Source: DTKD01 sp964494345 (GTDB lineage Bacteria > Armatimonadota > UBA5829). Taken from it: 64,000 bases of DNA. The notes below the pieces were generated by a model that had not been told where the DNA came from, did no database searches, and was given only the letters and a program-made list of their open reading frames with translations. The stretch spans positions 248,001-312,000 of the forward strand of contig CAZBSI010000001.1 in the NCBI GenBank assembly GCA_964494345.1. Reading direction: 5' to 3'. Below, in pieces: positions 7,721 through 16,081 of this stretch. Position 1 is the first letter of the stretch; every line of letters starts with the position of its first letter. A program made the translations under genes and the position numbers.

Positions 7721-9784
7721 TTACGACGCGCTTTCAGCCTTACTCACCATTTCCAGAAATTCGTCCTCACTGATAACCGCAACCCCCAAAGACCTGGCCT
7801 TATCCAGCTTCGACCCAGCTCTCTCACCCGCCACAACCAGGTCAGTCTTTGCTGAGACCGATGATGATGGGCTGCCTCCCAGGTTAAAAACCATCCCCTG
7901 GGCCTGTTCGCGGGTCATTTTCTGCAGGGCGCCTGTGAATACCACAGTCTTACCGGAGAACGCCGCTGATTCTCGCCGTGCCTCTACTTTCGGGTCGATT
8001 CCCGCCGCCCGCAGCTTATCTATCACTTCCCGGTTTCTTTGCTGAGAGAAAAAAGTGACTATGCTATCGGCCACTATCGGCCCAACATCCGGCACTTCGG
8101 CGACCTCTTCCACAGAAGCAGCCCGCAGCGCATCCAGATCACCAAATCGCTGAGCAATCGCCGCCGCCGTGCGATCTCCGACATGACGTATCCCCAGCGC
8201 GTAAATTAATCTATCGAGCGGCGCAGACTTGCTGTTCTGTATTGCATTATATGCGTTCTGAGCCGACTTCTCCGCCATTCTATCCAGCGATTCTATTTGC
8301 TGGACGCTCAGTGAATACAAATCCGCCGGATCATGAATCAAGCCCCGGTCAAGAAGCTGATCTATCAGCGATGGCCCGACCCCGTCTATATCCATAGCTC
8401 CCCGTGATGCAAAGTGAATAATAGTCTCCCGCACACGCGCCGGGCAGGCTATATCCGTACACCTCGCAACCGCCTCACCAGGCTCTCTTACAACATCTGC
8501 CCCACAAATCGGGCACTTCGTGGGCATAACGAACTCTCTCTCGTCACCCGTGCGTTTCTCTTTGATTACCTCCACGACCTCAGGAATCACCTCGCCGGCT
8601 CGTTGTATCGCGACTGTGTCTCCTATCCGCACGTCTTTTCGCCGAATCTCGTCCTCATTATGAAGAGTCGCGCGCGAGACCGTCACCCCACTGACCTGCA
8701 CCGGTTCAAGAACAGCAACAGGGGTCAACGCTCCGGTTCGGCCAACATTGACCTCGATATCGTTCACTTTCGTCAGCACCTGCTGAGAAGGGAACTTATA
8801 CGCGATAGCCCACCTCGGGCTTCTCGCAACAAAGCCAAGCCGGGTTTGCAGATCGAATGAGTTTACCTTGACCACCATACCATCGATATCAAAAGCCAGT
8901 TTGCCTCTCTTCTGCGCCCATTCGCCGATATATTCGATCACCCCATCAATCGAGTCCATCACGCGAATCTCCGGGTTAACCTTAAAACCCCAGTCACCAA
9001 GTGTACACAGCACTTCATACTGGCTGGAGAACTCGATGCCTTCGTATCCGCCAACGGCGTACGCGAACATAGTCAGACGCCGTTTGGCAGTAATTCGAGG
9101 GTCGAGTTGGCGCACGGAACCGGCTGCTGCGTTGCGGGGGTTGGCAAAAGTAGGCTCCCCAGCGATCTCACGCTGCTCATTGATACGCTCAAACTCGTCG
9201 TGAGTAAGCAGCACCTCACCTCTGATCTCGATAAGCGGAGGCACGTCTTTTGCGTCCGGCGAGTCTCGTTTCACTTTAACAAGGTCAAGGGGAATAGTCC
9301 GCACAGTTCTCAGGTTTTGGGTGATGTTCTCCCCCTGGTGGCCGTCACCTCTGGTCGCCCCCGCCGAAAGAACCCCATTGGTATATGTCAGCGATATCGC
9401 CAAGCCGTCGAATTTAGGCTCGCAAACATATTCCAGTCGCTCGTGGGGTTCCATCTGAAGCATCCGCCGGCATCGCGCATCAAACGCACGCAGTTCCTCT
9501 TCGCTGAACGCGTTAGCGAGGCTTAACATCGGCGTCATGTGCTCGAATGTCGCAAACTCCGACTGCGGAGTTATCCCGACTCGCTGGGTGGGGGAATCCG
9601 AAGTAATAGCCTGCGGATACTCGGCCTCCAGATCCTGCAACCGGCGCATCAGTCTGTCGTAATCTGCGTCGGATATATCAGGCTGATCTTTCACATAATA
9701 TAAAAAATCTGCCCGGTTGATCTGTTTTCTGAGTTCATCAATCTCAGTTGCGACTTCCGCCGGAATGCCATTCTGATTATTCAT
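7721..9784 (-). CDS. ligA: NAD-dependent DNA ligase LigA
   Basis: Seals nicks in duplex DNA using NAD+. The 687-aa length matches bacterial LigA. All domains are present: Ia (DADYDRLMRRLQDLE), adenylation domain with the nucleophilic lysine in CEPKFDGLAI (Lys124), and the OB fold. Next come a four-cysteine zinc finger (CPICGADVV ... CTDIACPAR), helix-hairpin-helix repeats (GVGPSLIDQLLDRGL, YALGIRHVGDRTA) and a C-terminal BRCT domain (FSGKTVVFTGAL). The ATG at 9784 has GGGGGAATATTT in front. It heads the minus-strand run ligA, vanZ-like, DUF1844, methyltransferase. Confidence 0.97.
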   Translation of the reverse strand: MNNQNGIPAEVATEIDELRKQINRADFLYYVKDQPDISDADYDRLMRRLQDLEAEYPQAITSDSPTQRVGITPQSEFATFEHMTPMLSLANAFSEEELRAFDARCRRMLQMEPHERLEYVCEPKFDGLAISLTYTNGVLSAGATRGDGHQGENITQNLRTVRTIPLDLVKVKRDSPDAKDVPPLIEIRGEVLLTHDEFERINEQREIAGEPTFANPRNAAAGSVRQLDPRITAKRRLTMFAYAVGGYEGIEFSSQYEVLCTLGDWGFKVNPEIRVMDSIDGVIEYIGEWAQKRGKLAFDIDGMVVKVNSFDLQTRLGFVARSPRWAIAYKFPSQQVLTKVNDIEVNVGRTGALTPVAVLEPVQVSGVTVSRATLHNEDEIRRKDVRIGDTVAIQRAGEVIPEVVEVIKEKRTGDEREFVMPTKCPICGADVVREPGEAVARCTDIACPARVRETIIHFASRGAMDIDGVGPSLIDQLLDRGLIHDPADLYSLSVQQIESLDRMAEKSAQNAYNAIQNSKSAPLDRLIYALGIRHVGDRTAAAIAQRFGDLDALRAASVEEVAEVPDVGPIVADSIVTFFSQQRNREVIDKLRAAGIDPKVEARRESAAFSGKTVVFTGALQKMTREQAQGMVFNLGGSPSSSVSAKTDLVVAGERAGSKLDKARSLGVAVISEDEFLEMVSKAESAS

Positions 9785-9822
9785 AAATATTCCCCCGTTT
9801 GTCGAACAGCATCAATGGAGAT

Positions 9823-9851
9823 ACCCTTGTCGATGCGCAATCAACAAGGGT
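9823..9851. terminator. Hairpin between mscL and ligA
   Basis: ACCCTTGT (9823-9830) and ACAAGGGT (9844-9851) form a perfect 8-bp stem with a 13-nt loop. It lies after the mscL stop on the minus strand, but the only T-run (TTTT) is on the plus strand, so terminator strength toward ligA is doubtful. Confidence 0.4.
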
Positions 9852-9886
9852 TTTCACACTATACCCAACCAGTTATGCCGTCCTGC

Positions 9887-10312
9887 CTAACCGGCGTTAT
9901 CTCCCAGCTCAGAAGTACACTGCGGACATCTCGTAGCAAGGTCGGAAATCGCGGATTGACAATACGGACACGCCCGCGCCGGAGCCAGCATATTCTTATT
10001 TATAATCTTAATCATCACAAACAGCGCCAGCGCCACCAGCACGAAATTGATAACCACATTGATAAACAGGCCATAGTTCAAAGTCGGCGCTCCTGCAGCC
10101 TGAGCTGCCGCCAGTGAAGTATAATGCTTGCCATCAAGAGTGACAAACAGGTTGCTGAAGTCGACTTTGCCCAGCACCAATCCAATCGGTGGCATCAAGA
10201 TATCGTTTACAAATGACGTAATCACAGCGCCGAACGCGGCCCCAATCACAACCGCCACTGCCAAACCAAGCACACTGCCTCTCGACAAAAACGCCTTAAA
10301 CTCTGAAAGCAT
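9887..10312 (-). CDS. mscL: Large-conductance mechanosensitive channel MscL with zinc-ribbon tail
   Basis: Homopentameric membrane pore that releases solutes on hypo-osmotic shock. The 141-aa product has the family start FKAFLSRGSVLGLAVAVVIG, TM1 with its conserved glycines and FVNDILMPPIGL, a periplasmic loop, and TM2 (FVLVALALFVMIKIINK). Instead of the usual amphipathic helix only, the C terminus ends in a four-cysteine ribbon (CPYCQSAISDLATRCPQC), a feature seen in some Gram-positive and deep-branching MscL proteins. The start at 10312 has AGGAGGGGACACA before the ATG; an in-frame start at 10363 would overlap a hairpin and add a non-homologous leader. Confidence 0.92.
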   Translation of the reverse strand: MLSEFKAFLSRGSVLGLAVAVVIGAAFGAVITSFVNDILMPPIGLVLGKVDFSNLFVTLDGKHYTSLAAAQAAGAPTLNYGLFINVVINFVLVALALFVMIKIINKNMLAPARACPYCQSAISDLATRCPQCTSELGDNAG

Positions 10313-10340
10313 TGTGTCCCCTCCTTTTATGCAAATGGAT

Positions 10341-10364
10341 GGTGGTGGCCTGAGAGCCACCACC
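10341..10364 (-). terminator. Hairpin after the GH78 gene
   Basis: GGTGGTGGC / GCCACCACC form a perfect 9-bp stem with a 6-nt loop, 11 nt past the GH78 stop. It has no U-tract on the minus strand, so it could be a Rho-dependent or processing stem between GH78 and mscL. Confidence 0.5.
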
Positions 10365-10374
10365 TGTAACCGTT

Positions 10375-13134
10375 TTATTTGGTCACGAACTCGTAGCGAC
10401 CGGATCCAACTTCATACACCGCACAGCCTTCTTTGTCACCAACATATCTGACTCCGTTGGCTTTAGCTGCGGGTTGGCCAGACTCCGTAACTGCCTGGGC
10501 AGATTTGTACGGCACATACACCGTCGCGGTTGTGTTCGCTGGAATATCCATAGCAACGGTCAGCTTGTCCCCCTCTTTTTTCCAGGAGGACTTGATAACG
10601 CCGTAAGGTGAGTCGTGCTGCGCCTTCGCCCACGTCAAATCTCCGACTATCTGAGGTTTAATTATTATATGCTTATAGCCGGGTTTTGCAGGGTCGAGGT
10701 TGATTCCTGCCAGGGCGCTGTAGAACCACGCATCAATATCCCCGAACATGATGTGATTACGCGATCCTCCACCGTCCCACATCTCCCATAGCGTAGTCGA
10801 GCCTCGTTCAATCCAATAGCCCCAGCCAGGGAAGTCACGCTTAGTTGCAGCAGCGTAGACAAGATCAGCACGGCCATTGTCGGTAAGGGCGTGAATGGCA
10901 TACTTGGTCCCCAATATACCCGCCCAAATATGGCCGTCTCGTCTCTGCATCTCAGATATCAAAGCCTGCAGCACCTTCGGCTTTTGTGCGTCCGGCAGCA
11001 GACCTTGATATATAGCTGTAGCCATTCCGCACTGCTCATCTCCGGTGAATTTCCCCGTCGCCGGGTCATAGAACTTGTCCATAAACGCTTTAGCAATCTC
11101 CTCTGCCAAAGCATGATATTTCTTAGCCTCCCCGGTCTTGCCGAGCAATTCAGCGGTATGAGCCGCTATCTTCACGTCTACGTAATAGTAAGCAGTAGAG
11201 GTCAACGCCACAGGCGTAGCGTGTCCGCCTGGGCCGCCCTGCGGAGGACACCAGTCTCCCAATCCAATGCCTACTATGTTACCCTCAGCCTTGGAAGCCA
11301 GGAAGTCCAGATACTTCTTATAGCCGTCGTAATGCGCTTTAAGCACCGACGAATCTCCTCGGTACAGGTACAAGTACCACGGGATTATAAAATATGCGCT
11401 GTCCCAAGCCGGGCCGTTGCCCCATTCATAACCCCAGCCCCCAGTCGGCACTATACCCGGCAGGTTGCCGTCTTCAAGCTGGCAATCGGCAAAATCGTTC
11501 ATCCATCGAGCATAGTTCGTCTCGCTTTTGAAGTTAAGCAACCCAACCTCAGTGGCCAGTTGAGCATCCCCTGTCCAGCCGTTCTTCTCACGATGCGGGC
11601 AATCGGTAGGAAATCCCATAAAATTGCCGACGTAAGATCGCAAAGTAGCACGGTGGATATTATTTAGCAGATCGTTTGAACACTCGAAGCTGCCAGCCTT
11701 TTCAAAGCTGGTGTTGGTAACCTTTCCAACCAGGCTATCGAGTGTCGGTTTGCCCGGAAATCCCTCGACTTGCACATATTGGAACCCGTGATACACAAAC
11801 CTCGGCTCCCAGCTCTCAAGGCCGACGCCTTTAAGAGTATATTTATCCGTCTGGAACTCTCCGGTTGCCAAATGGCCTGCGTTGGTCTGATGCAGGGTGC
11901 CGTCTTCGTGCAGTTGCTCATCAAAGCGCATAGTAACCTGCGTGCCGATAGGGCCAGCCACTTTCAACTCGACCCATCCAGCCATATTGCATCCCATATC
12001 GAACAGGAACACACCAGGTTTAGGCTCCGTCACCTTAACCGGCTTGATGGTTTCCATAACCTTAACGGGAGGCGAGGTCTCTGCTGTCAATTTCCCTTTA
12101 GGGCCGTCCACAACCTCGACCGGCTTCCATCCCGGCAGATCCGATGCCCCCTCCGAATGCTCAACAAACTCCGCCGTATCCCAACCGCGCTGTTCTAATC
12201 TGGCGTCATACTCCTCGCCGTTTCGGATTCCATCAAAAGTAATTGGGCTTAGTGCGGTTGTCCACGACTCATCGCTGACTATAAGCTCATCCGATCCGTC
12301 CGCATACTCCAAACGCATCTGAAGCAGCATACGGGGAGTAGTTCTCCAGGGCGCGTGGTCGAAGTCCCAGGAGTCGCGAGTGAAGCAGTTAAACCAGCCG
12401 TTACCCAGCATAGCGCCGATAGCGTTTGGCCCTTGCTTTATCAAATTGGTAACATCGTGCGTGGTATAGGGGACGCGCTTGTCATACTTGGTGTATGTTG
12501 GCGTCAGCACCGAATCCCCCATCTTTTTGCCGTTTATATGCAACTCGCAGAACCCAAGCCCGCTCACGTATAGCATCGCGCGCTTGATGGGCTTTTTGGC
12601 CTCGAAAGTCTTGCGAAGCAACGGTCCAGGCATTTTCTGCATCACATGTGAAGCAGCATCTGCTCCGCGCCCACGGATATTCAGAGGCAGCGTCTCGTCC
12701 TCATCAAGCTTTACTCTGTTTGCAATCCACTTGCCCTTCCAATCCGTTGTCTGCAACAGGCCCATAGTCCAGAACGCTGGTTTACTCCACTGAGATTGCC
12801 CGCCGTTTTTGGTCCACACCCGGACCTTCCAGTAACAGCCCATCTCAGATTTCAGCGACTTGCCCGCATACTCGACCAGCACAGACTGATCAGACGTCAC
12901 CTTGCCGCTGTCCCAGAGATCTCCTTTGTCTGAATCCAGCAACTTCTCAGAAGATGCCACCAGCACCTGGTAAGCCGTCTGAACCTCGCCACGGCCATTG
13001 CCGGGCACAATCCAGCTCAAGCGAGGCTGGACAGAGTCGATTCCGACCGGGTTGCGCAGTTGCTCGCAAGCAAGATCGGTCGGCGGGGCGAAACCCCCGG
13101 ATGCCAAAATAAACAACACAGGTAATAACATCAT
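10375..13134 (-). CDS. Secreted GH78 alpha-L-rhamnosidase
   Basis: Removes terminal alpha-L-rhamnose from plant or bacterial glycans. The 919-aa protein has a short signal peptide (MMLLPVLFILASGGFA), so it probably acts in the periplasm or outside. The order is Bac_rhamnosid_N (LACEQLRNPVGIDSVQPRLS), N-terminal beta-sandwiches (SGLGFCELHINGKKMGD), and the (alpha/alpha)6 catalytic barrel. The barrel holds the signature DCPHREKNGWTGDAQ and the later acid/base region RGSTTLWEMWDGGG. A C-terminal sandwich follows. It is downstream of a small unknown gene and upstream of mscL. A second probable rhamnosidase-type enzyme is encoded at 29945-33031, suggesting use of rhamnose-rich polymers. Confidence 0.93.
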   Translation of the reverse strand: MMLLPVLFILASGGFAPPTDLACEQLRNPVGIDSVQPRLSWIVPGNGRGEVQTAYQVLVASSEKLLDSDKGDLWDSGKVTSDQSVLVEYAGKSLKSEMGCYWKVRVWTKNGGQSQWSKPAFWTMGLLQTTDWKGKWIANRVKLDEDETLPLNIRGRGADAASHVMQKMPGPLLRKTFEAKKPIKRAMLYVSGLGFCELHINGKKMGDSVLTPTYTKYDKRVPYTTHDVTNLIKQGPNAIGAMLGNGWFNCFTRDSWDFDHAPWRTTPRMLLQMRLEYADGSDELIVSDESWTTALSPITFDGIRNGEEYDARLEQRGWDTAEFVEHSEGASDLPGWKPVEVVDGPKGKLTAETSPPVKVMETIKPVKVTEPKPGVFLFDMGCNMAGWVELKVAGPIGTQVTMRFDEQLHEDGTLHQTNAGHLATGEFQTDKYTLKGVGLESWEPRFVYHGFQYVQVEGFPGKPTLDSLVGKVTNTSFEKAGSFECSNDLLNNIHRATLRSYVGNFMGFPTDCPHREKNGWTGDAQLATEVGLLNFKSETNYARWMNDFADCQLEDGNLPGIVPTGGWGYEWGNGPAWDSAYFIIPWYLYLYRGDSSVLKAHYDGYKKYLDFLASKAEGNIVGIGLGDWCPPQGGPGGHATPVALTSTAYYYVDVKIAAHTAELLGKTGEAKKYHALAEEIAKAFMDKFYDPATGKFTGDEQCGMATAIYQGLLPDAQKPKVLQALISEMQRRDGHIWAGILGTKYAIHALTDNGRADLVYAAATKRDFPGWGYWIERGSTTLWEMWDGGGSRNHIMFGDIDAWFYSALAGINLDPAKPGYKHIIIKPQIVGDLTWAKAQHDSPYGVIKSSWKKEGDKLTVAMDIPANTTATVYVPYKSAQAVTESGQPAAKANGVRYVGDKEGCAVYEVGSGRYEFVTK

Positions 13135-13193
13135 GCTTTTGAGTATAACAAAAGCCGTCAGTTATCCTTCTTTAATGTGCTTATATATAGCAA

Positions 13194-13219
13194 AGGGCGC
13201 CCGGTTTATCGAGCGCCCT
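13194..13219 (-). terminator. Terminator-like hairpin after the small gene at 13247
   Basis: AGGGCGC / GCGCCCT (7 bp, 12-nt loop). On the minus strand the stem is followed by TTGC and then TATATATA. It separates the small gene ending at 13247 from GH78. Confidence 0.5.
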
Positions 13220-13246
13220 AAAATATCATCCGCCTCTTACAGCGGC

Positions 13247-13447
13247 CTAACTTTTCACAATCTCCAGCTCATCTTGCCTGAAGCAATGCATCGTGCTTTC
13301 GCGTCTGTGAGGGAAGACTATCGGTCTATGTTTGACGACCAGCATCTCGCCCCCGTCCTCTAAACCACAGACCTTACCGAGCATACCATCATACTCGTCT
13401 CGGGTTCGGATTCTTACTATAGCACCCGATATTTGTGTGCGCGTCAT
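13247..13447 (-). CDS. Small protein of unknown function
   Basis: A 66-aa product starting MTRTQISGAIVRIRT. It is rich in short beta-strand-like segments (GAIVRIRTRDEYDGMLGKVC, MLVVKHRPIVF) reminiscent of an SH3/KOW-type barrel, but it is not a recognised family. The ATG at 13447 with GGGGGT upstream is chosen; an in-frame extension of five residues to 13462 lacks a better site. A terminator-like hairpin follows at 13194-13219. Reality as a gene is supported mainly by length, start context and hairpin. Confidence 0.5.
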   Translation of the reverse strand: MTRTQISGAIVRIRTRDEYDGMLGKVCGLEDGGEMLVVKHRPIVFPHRRESTMHCFRQDELEIVKS

Positions 13448-13479
13448 TGCAGTTACCCCCAATCCTCAATGGCGCAGCG

Positions 13480-13670
13480 GGCCAGCATGCAAAAAGCCCC
13501 GCCTGTGCCGTGTGCCTACCGAGTTTTTGAACCCTAGCGAACCAGGGCGGCGCCCCCTGACTGCCCTCGCGATTCCCTTTCGACCAGGACTAAGCCTGAT
13601 CAAATGAGCTGCCACTTGGACAATGCAAGAAAGACTCCATCAATTTTGAGTGTCGGCTCAAAACTTCCTC
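13480..13670. other. GC-rich, hairpin-bearing intergenic segment; possible structured RNA
   Basis: The 450-bp gap between 13447 and the helicase gene has no convincing coding frame. Its left half is GC-rich and holds several small stems: CAGGG/CCCTG at 13543-13559, CAGG/CCTG at 13586-13599, and a CCCTG/TAGGG stem around 13530-13547 on the minus strand. On the minus strand the segment ends in GGGGCTTTTT (13491-13500). A GGGTTCAA next to a small hairpin recalls the 3' half of 6S RNA, but I could not find a convincing closing stem. The right half (13671-13850) shows only the helicase promoter. Confidence 0.25.
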
Positions 13671-13854
13671 GACAACCACGTACACTGCAGGGCCGATATC
13701 CATTACCCTATTCATGCTCACTATTACTTTACCACGAACACGCCCCATTTGCAACCAAAAACGTTGGTGGGGGACACCTTCTAGCAATTATCCCCATTCA
13801 TCGCTGAGAGCCGAAAGGAATGTCGAAGACAATGAGATAATTATGCTCATCTGC

Positions 13855-13863
13855 TGATATAAT
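13855..13863 (+). promoter_or_regulatory. Extended -10 promoter for the RecQ-ComFC gene
   Basis: TGATATAAT (perfect -10 at 13858-13863 with the TGn extension). No good -35 is visible 17 nt upstream, as is usual for extended -10 promoters. Predicted start at about 13870. Confidence 0.5.
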
Positions 13864-13895
13864 AGAACGCAAGCTTGGAAGACATGAGCTAAAAA

Positions 13896-16067
13896 TTGTT
13901 TGTTTTCGAGATACAGGGTTGCTTCACGGGGGTGAAAGTAGATTTGGTAGAGTCGAGAAATACTAAATTGAAGCAACAGGCGCTGTCGTACCTGCAAACA
14001 GCGCTTGGGGACGTCGATGCCGACTTTCGAGATGGACAGTGGGAAGCAATCGAATCAATTGTCGCACACAAGAGGAAACTACTGGTGGTCCAGCGTACCG
14101 GCTGGGGAAAGAGCATAGTATATTTCCTTGCCACCAAACTTCTCAGGGAAGCTGGTCGGGGGCCTACTTTGCTGGTTTCTCCCTTATTGTCTTTAATGCG
14201 TAATCAGATCGAGGCCACCAAGCGTATTGGCATCAGAGCGCAGTCCATAGACTCAACAAACACTGAACATTGGGAGGACATAACAAAACACCTGTTGGCG
14301 GGCAATATAGATATGTTATTGGTATCACCCGAGCGCCTTGGCAACGAGAGTTTTGTCCAGGGAGTGTTGTCCAAAATTTCTTCTTCGATCGGCATGATCG
14401 CTGTCGATGAGGCTCATTGCATCTCAGATTGGGGCCACGATTTCCGCCCAAACTATCAGCGCATTGCACACATAATACGAGCGCTTCCGGCAAATACTCC
14501 TGCCCTCGCCACAACCGCTACAGCCAACGATAGAGTGGTAAAAGATATAGTAAGTCAACTGAGCCCAAATGCAAAGGATCAATTGGACTCGAAACTCGTG
14601 GTCATAAGAGGGCCTCTTGTCAGAACCAGCCTGCGGTTACAGAACATAATCCTGCCAAGCCGCGAGGCAAGAATGGCGTGGCTGGCGGAGGTTTTGCCAA
14701 AGATAGAAGGCAGTGGGATTATCTACGCACTCACCGTTCGTGATACGAAGAAGCTCGCGGCATGGCTGAGGTCTAGAGGTATTAATGCCCATGCCTACCA
14801 CTCCGGCGGCGAGATATCCGATGAAGACAAGAAGGCGCTTGAAAGAAAGCTCCTGAATAATGAAGTGAAGGCATTGGTTGCAACTGTTGCCCTGGGCATG
14901 GGATTCGATAAGCCGGATTTAAAGTTCGTGATACATTTTCAACGACCGGCATCTGTGATACATTATTATCAACAGGTAGGAAGAGCCGGGAGAGCGGTAG
15001 AGAACGCCTACGGTATTTTACTGGGTGGCAAGGAAGACGATGATATCGCGGGCTATTTCATCAAAACAGCGTTTCCGCCTACTGTTCACGTATCCGATGT
15101 GATCGAAGCCATAAAGAACTCGCGAGACGGACTTACACAACAGCAACTTCTGCAGCAGGTGAATATTTCTTTCAATCAACTTGAGAAAGTACTCGTTATG
15201 CTCTCAGTCTTGTCGCCGTCTCCGATCGTTAAGCAAGGAAGCAAATATTATAGAACCGCGACAGCATACACGCACGACAGCGAAAAGATTAATCTGATGA
15301 TCGACACGAAAAACGCGGAGCTGAGTCGCATGCAGGAATATATGGTCACAAAAGGCTGTCTGATGGAATTTCTCTCACACGAACTCGACGACCCGTTTGC
15401 TTCCAGATGTGGCACGTGCGCAAATTGTGCCGGAGCGCCGTTGCTGCCGGCAAATTATAACGCCAGGCTTGCGGCTGAGGCTTCCGCTTTTATGCGGAGA
15501 TCGGAAATTGTAGTAGTATCGAGAAAGCAATGGCCAGCCTATACGTCGGATCCTCGCTATAAAGGAAATATTCCCAATGATCTGAGAGCCGAGCAGGGTC
15601 GGGCGCTGTGTCTGTGGGGAGAGGGTAATTGGGGAGACCTGATTAAACAAGGAAAACAAGTCGATGGGCGTTTCTCAGATGCGTTGGTAGATGCGGTAGT
15701 CGATATGATTCGGAATCGCTGGAATCCGCAGCCTTCGCCAGCGTGGGTGACCTGCGTGCCTTCTTTAAATCATGAGTCTTTGGTCCCGGATTTTGCAAAA
15801 CGCGTCGCTTGTGCTTTACGCATACCCTTTCGACCCTGTATCAACAAGATTCGGTCTACCCAGCCGCAAAAGGATATGAATAATAGCAATCAACAACTAC
15901 ACAATATATTAAATGCATTCGCTATAAACAAAAATCTTGTATCTGAAGGGCCGGTCTTGCTCATAGACGATATGGTAGACTCTGGTTGGACATTCACACT
16001 GGTTGCTACCCAGCTTCGCGCAAATGGAAGCGGCGTAGTGCTGCCGCTTGCATTAGCTAAGTCATAG
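13896..16067 (+). CDS. RecQ-type helicase fused to a ComFC-like phosphoribosyltransferase domain
   Basis: The 723-aa product has a RecQ core: Walker A RTGWGKS (residues 67-73), DEAH box followed by CISDWGHDFRP (161 onward), and the helicase C lobe with GMGFDKPDLKFVIHF and QQVGRAGRAVE. A cysteine cluster comes next (about 488-510, CGTCANC), as in RecQ zinc-binding regions. From about residue 560 the chain becomes a phosphoribosyltransferase domain. It has the ComF-like IRSTQPQKDMNN segment and the PRPP-binding motif VLLIDDMVDSG (687-697) in place of RQC/HRDC. RecQ unwinds 3'-tailed DNA; ComFC works with the ComFA helicase in transformation. The start is uncertain: TTG at 13896 or GTG at 13932, neither with a good ribosome site. 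A DprA-like gene follows after 14 nt. Possible roles are ssDNA uptake/processing or phage defence (inference). Confidence 0.88.
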   Translation: MFVFEIQGCFTGVKVDLVESRNTKLKQQALSYLQTALGDVDADFRDGQWEAIESIVAHKRKLLVVQRTGWGKSIVYFLATKLLREAGRGPTLLVSPLLSLMRNQIEATKRIGIRAQSIDSTNTEHWEDITKHLLAGNIDMLLVSPERLGNESFVQGVLSKISSSIGMIAVDEAHCISDWGHDFRPNYQRIAHIIRALPANTPALATTATANDRVVKDIVSQLSPNAKDQLDSKLVVIRGPLVRTSLRLQNIILPSREARMAWLAEVLPKIEGSGIIYALTVRDTKKLAAWLRSRGINAHAYHSGGEISDEDKKALERKLLNNEVKALVATVALGMGFDKPDLKFVIHFQRPASVIHYYQQVGRAGRAVENAYGILLGGKEDDDIAGYFIKTAFPPTVHVSDVIEAIKNSRDGLTQQQLLQQVNISFNQLEKVLVMLSVLSPSPIVKQGSKYYRTATAYTHDSEKINLMIDTKNAELSRMQEYMVTKGCLMEFLSHELDDPFASRCGTCANCAGAPLLPANYNARLAAEASAFMRRSEIVVVSRKQWPAYTSDPRYKGNIPNDLRAEQGRALCLWGEGNWGDLIKQGKQVDGRFSDALVDAVVDMIRNRWNPQPSPAWVTCVPSLNHESLVPDFAKRVACALRIPFRPCINKIRSTQPQKDMNNSNQQLHNILNAFAINKNLVSEGPVLLIDDMVDSGWTFTLVATQLRANGSGVVLPLALAKS

Positions 16068-16081
16068 ATAGGAAATTTGAA

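Noticed and set aside
10891..11667. Open frame of 258 codons on the plus strand inside the GH78 gene
   Set aside because: Antisense to a conserved catalytic domain, no start signal and low-complexity basic composition.
13480..13670. Firm call of 6S RNA
   Set aside because: The resemblance is limited to a short motif and small hairpins; the essential long closing helix was not found.
13590..13787. A 65-codon minus-strand frame in the gap before the helicase gene
   Set aside because: TTG start without a convincing ribosome site, no family match, and overlap with the hairpin-rich segment; not enough support to call a gene.
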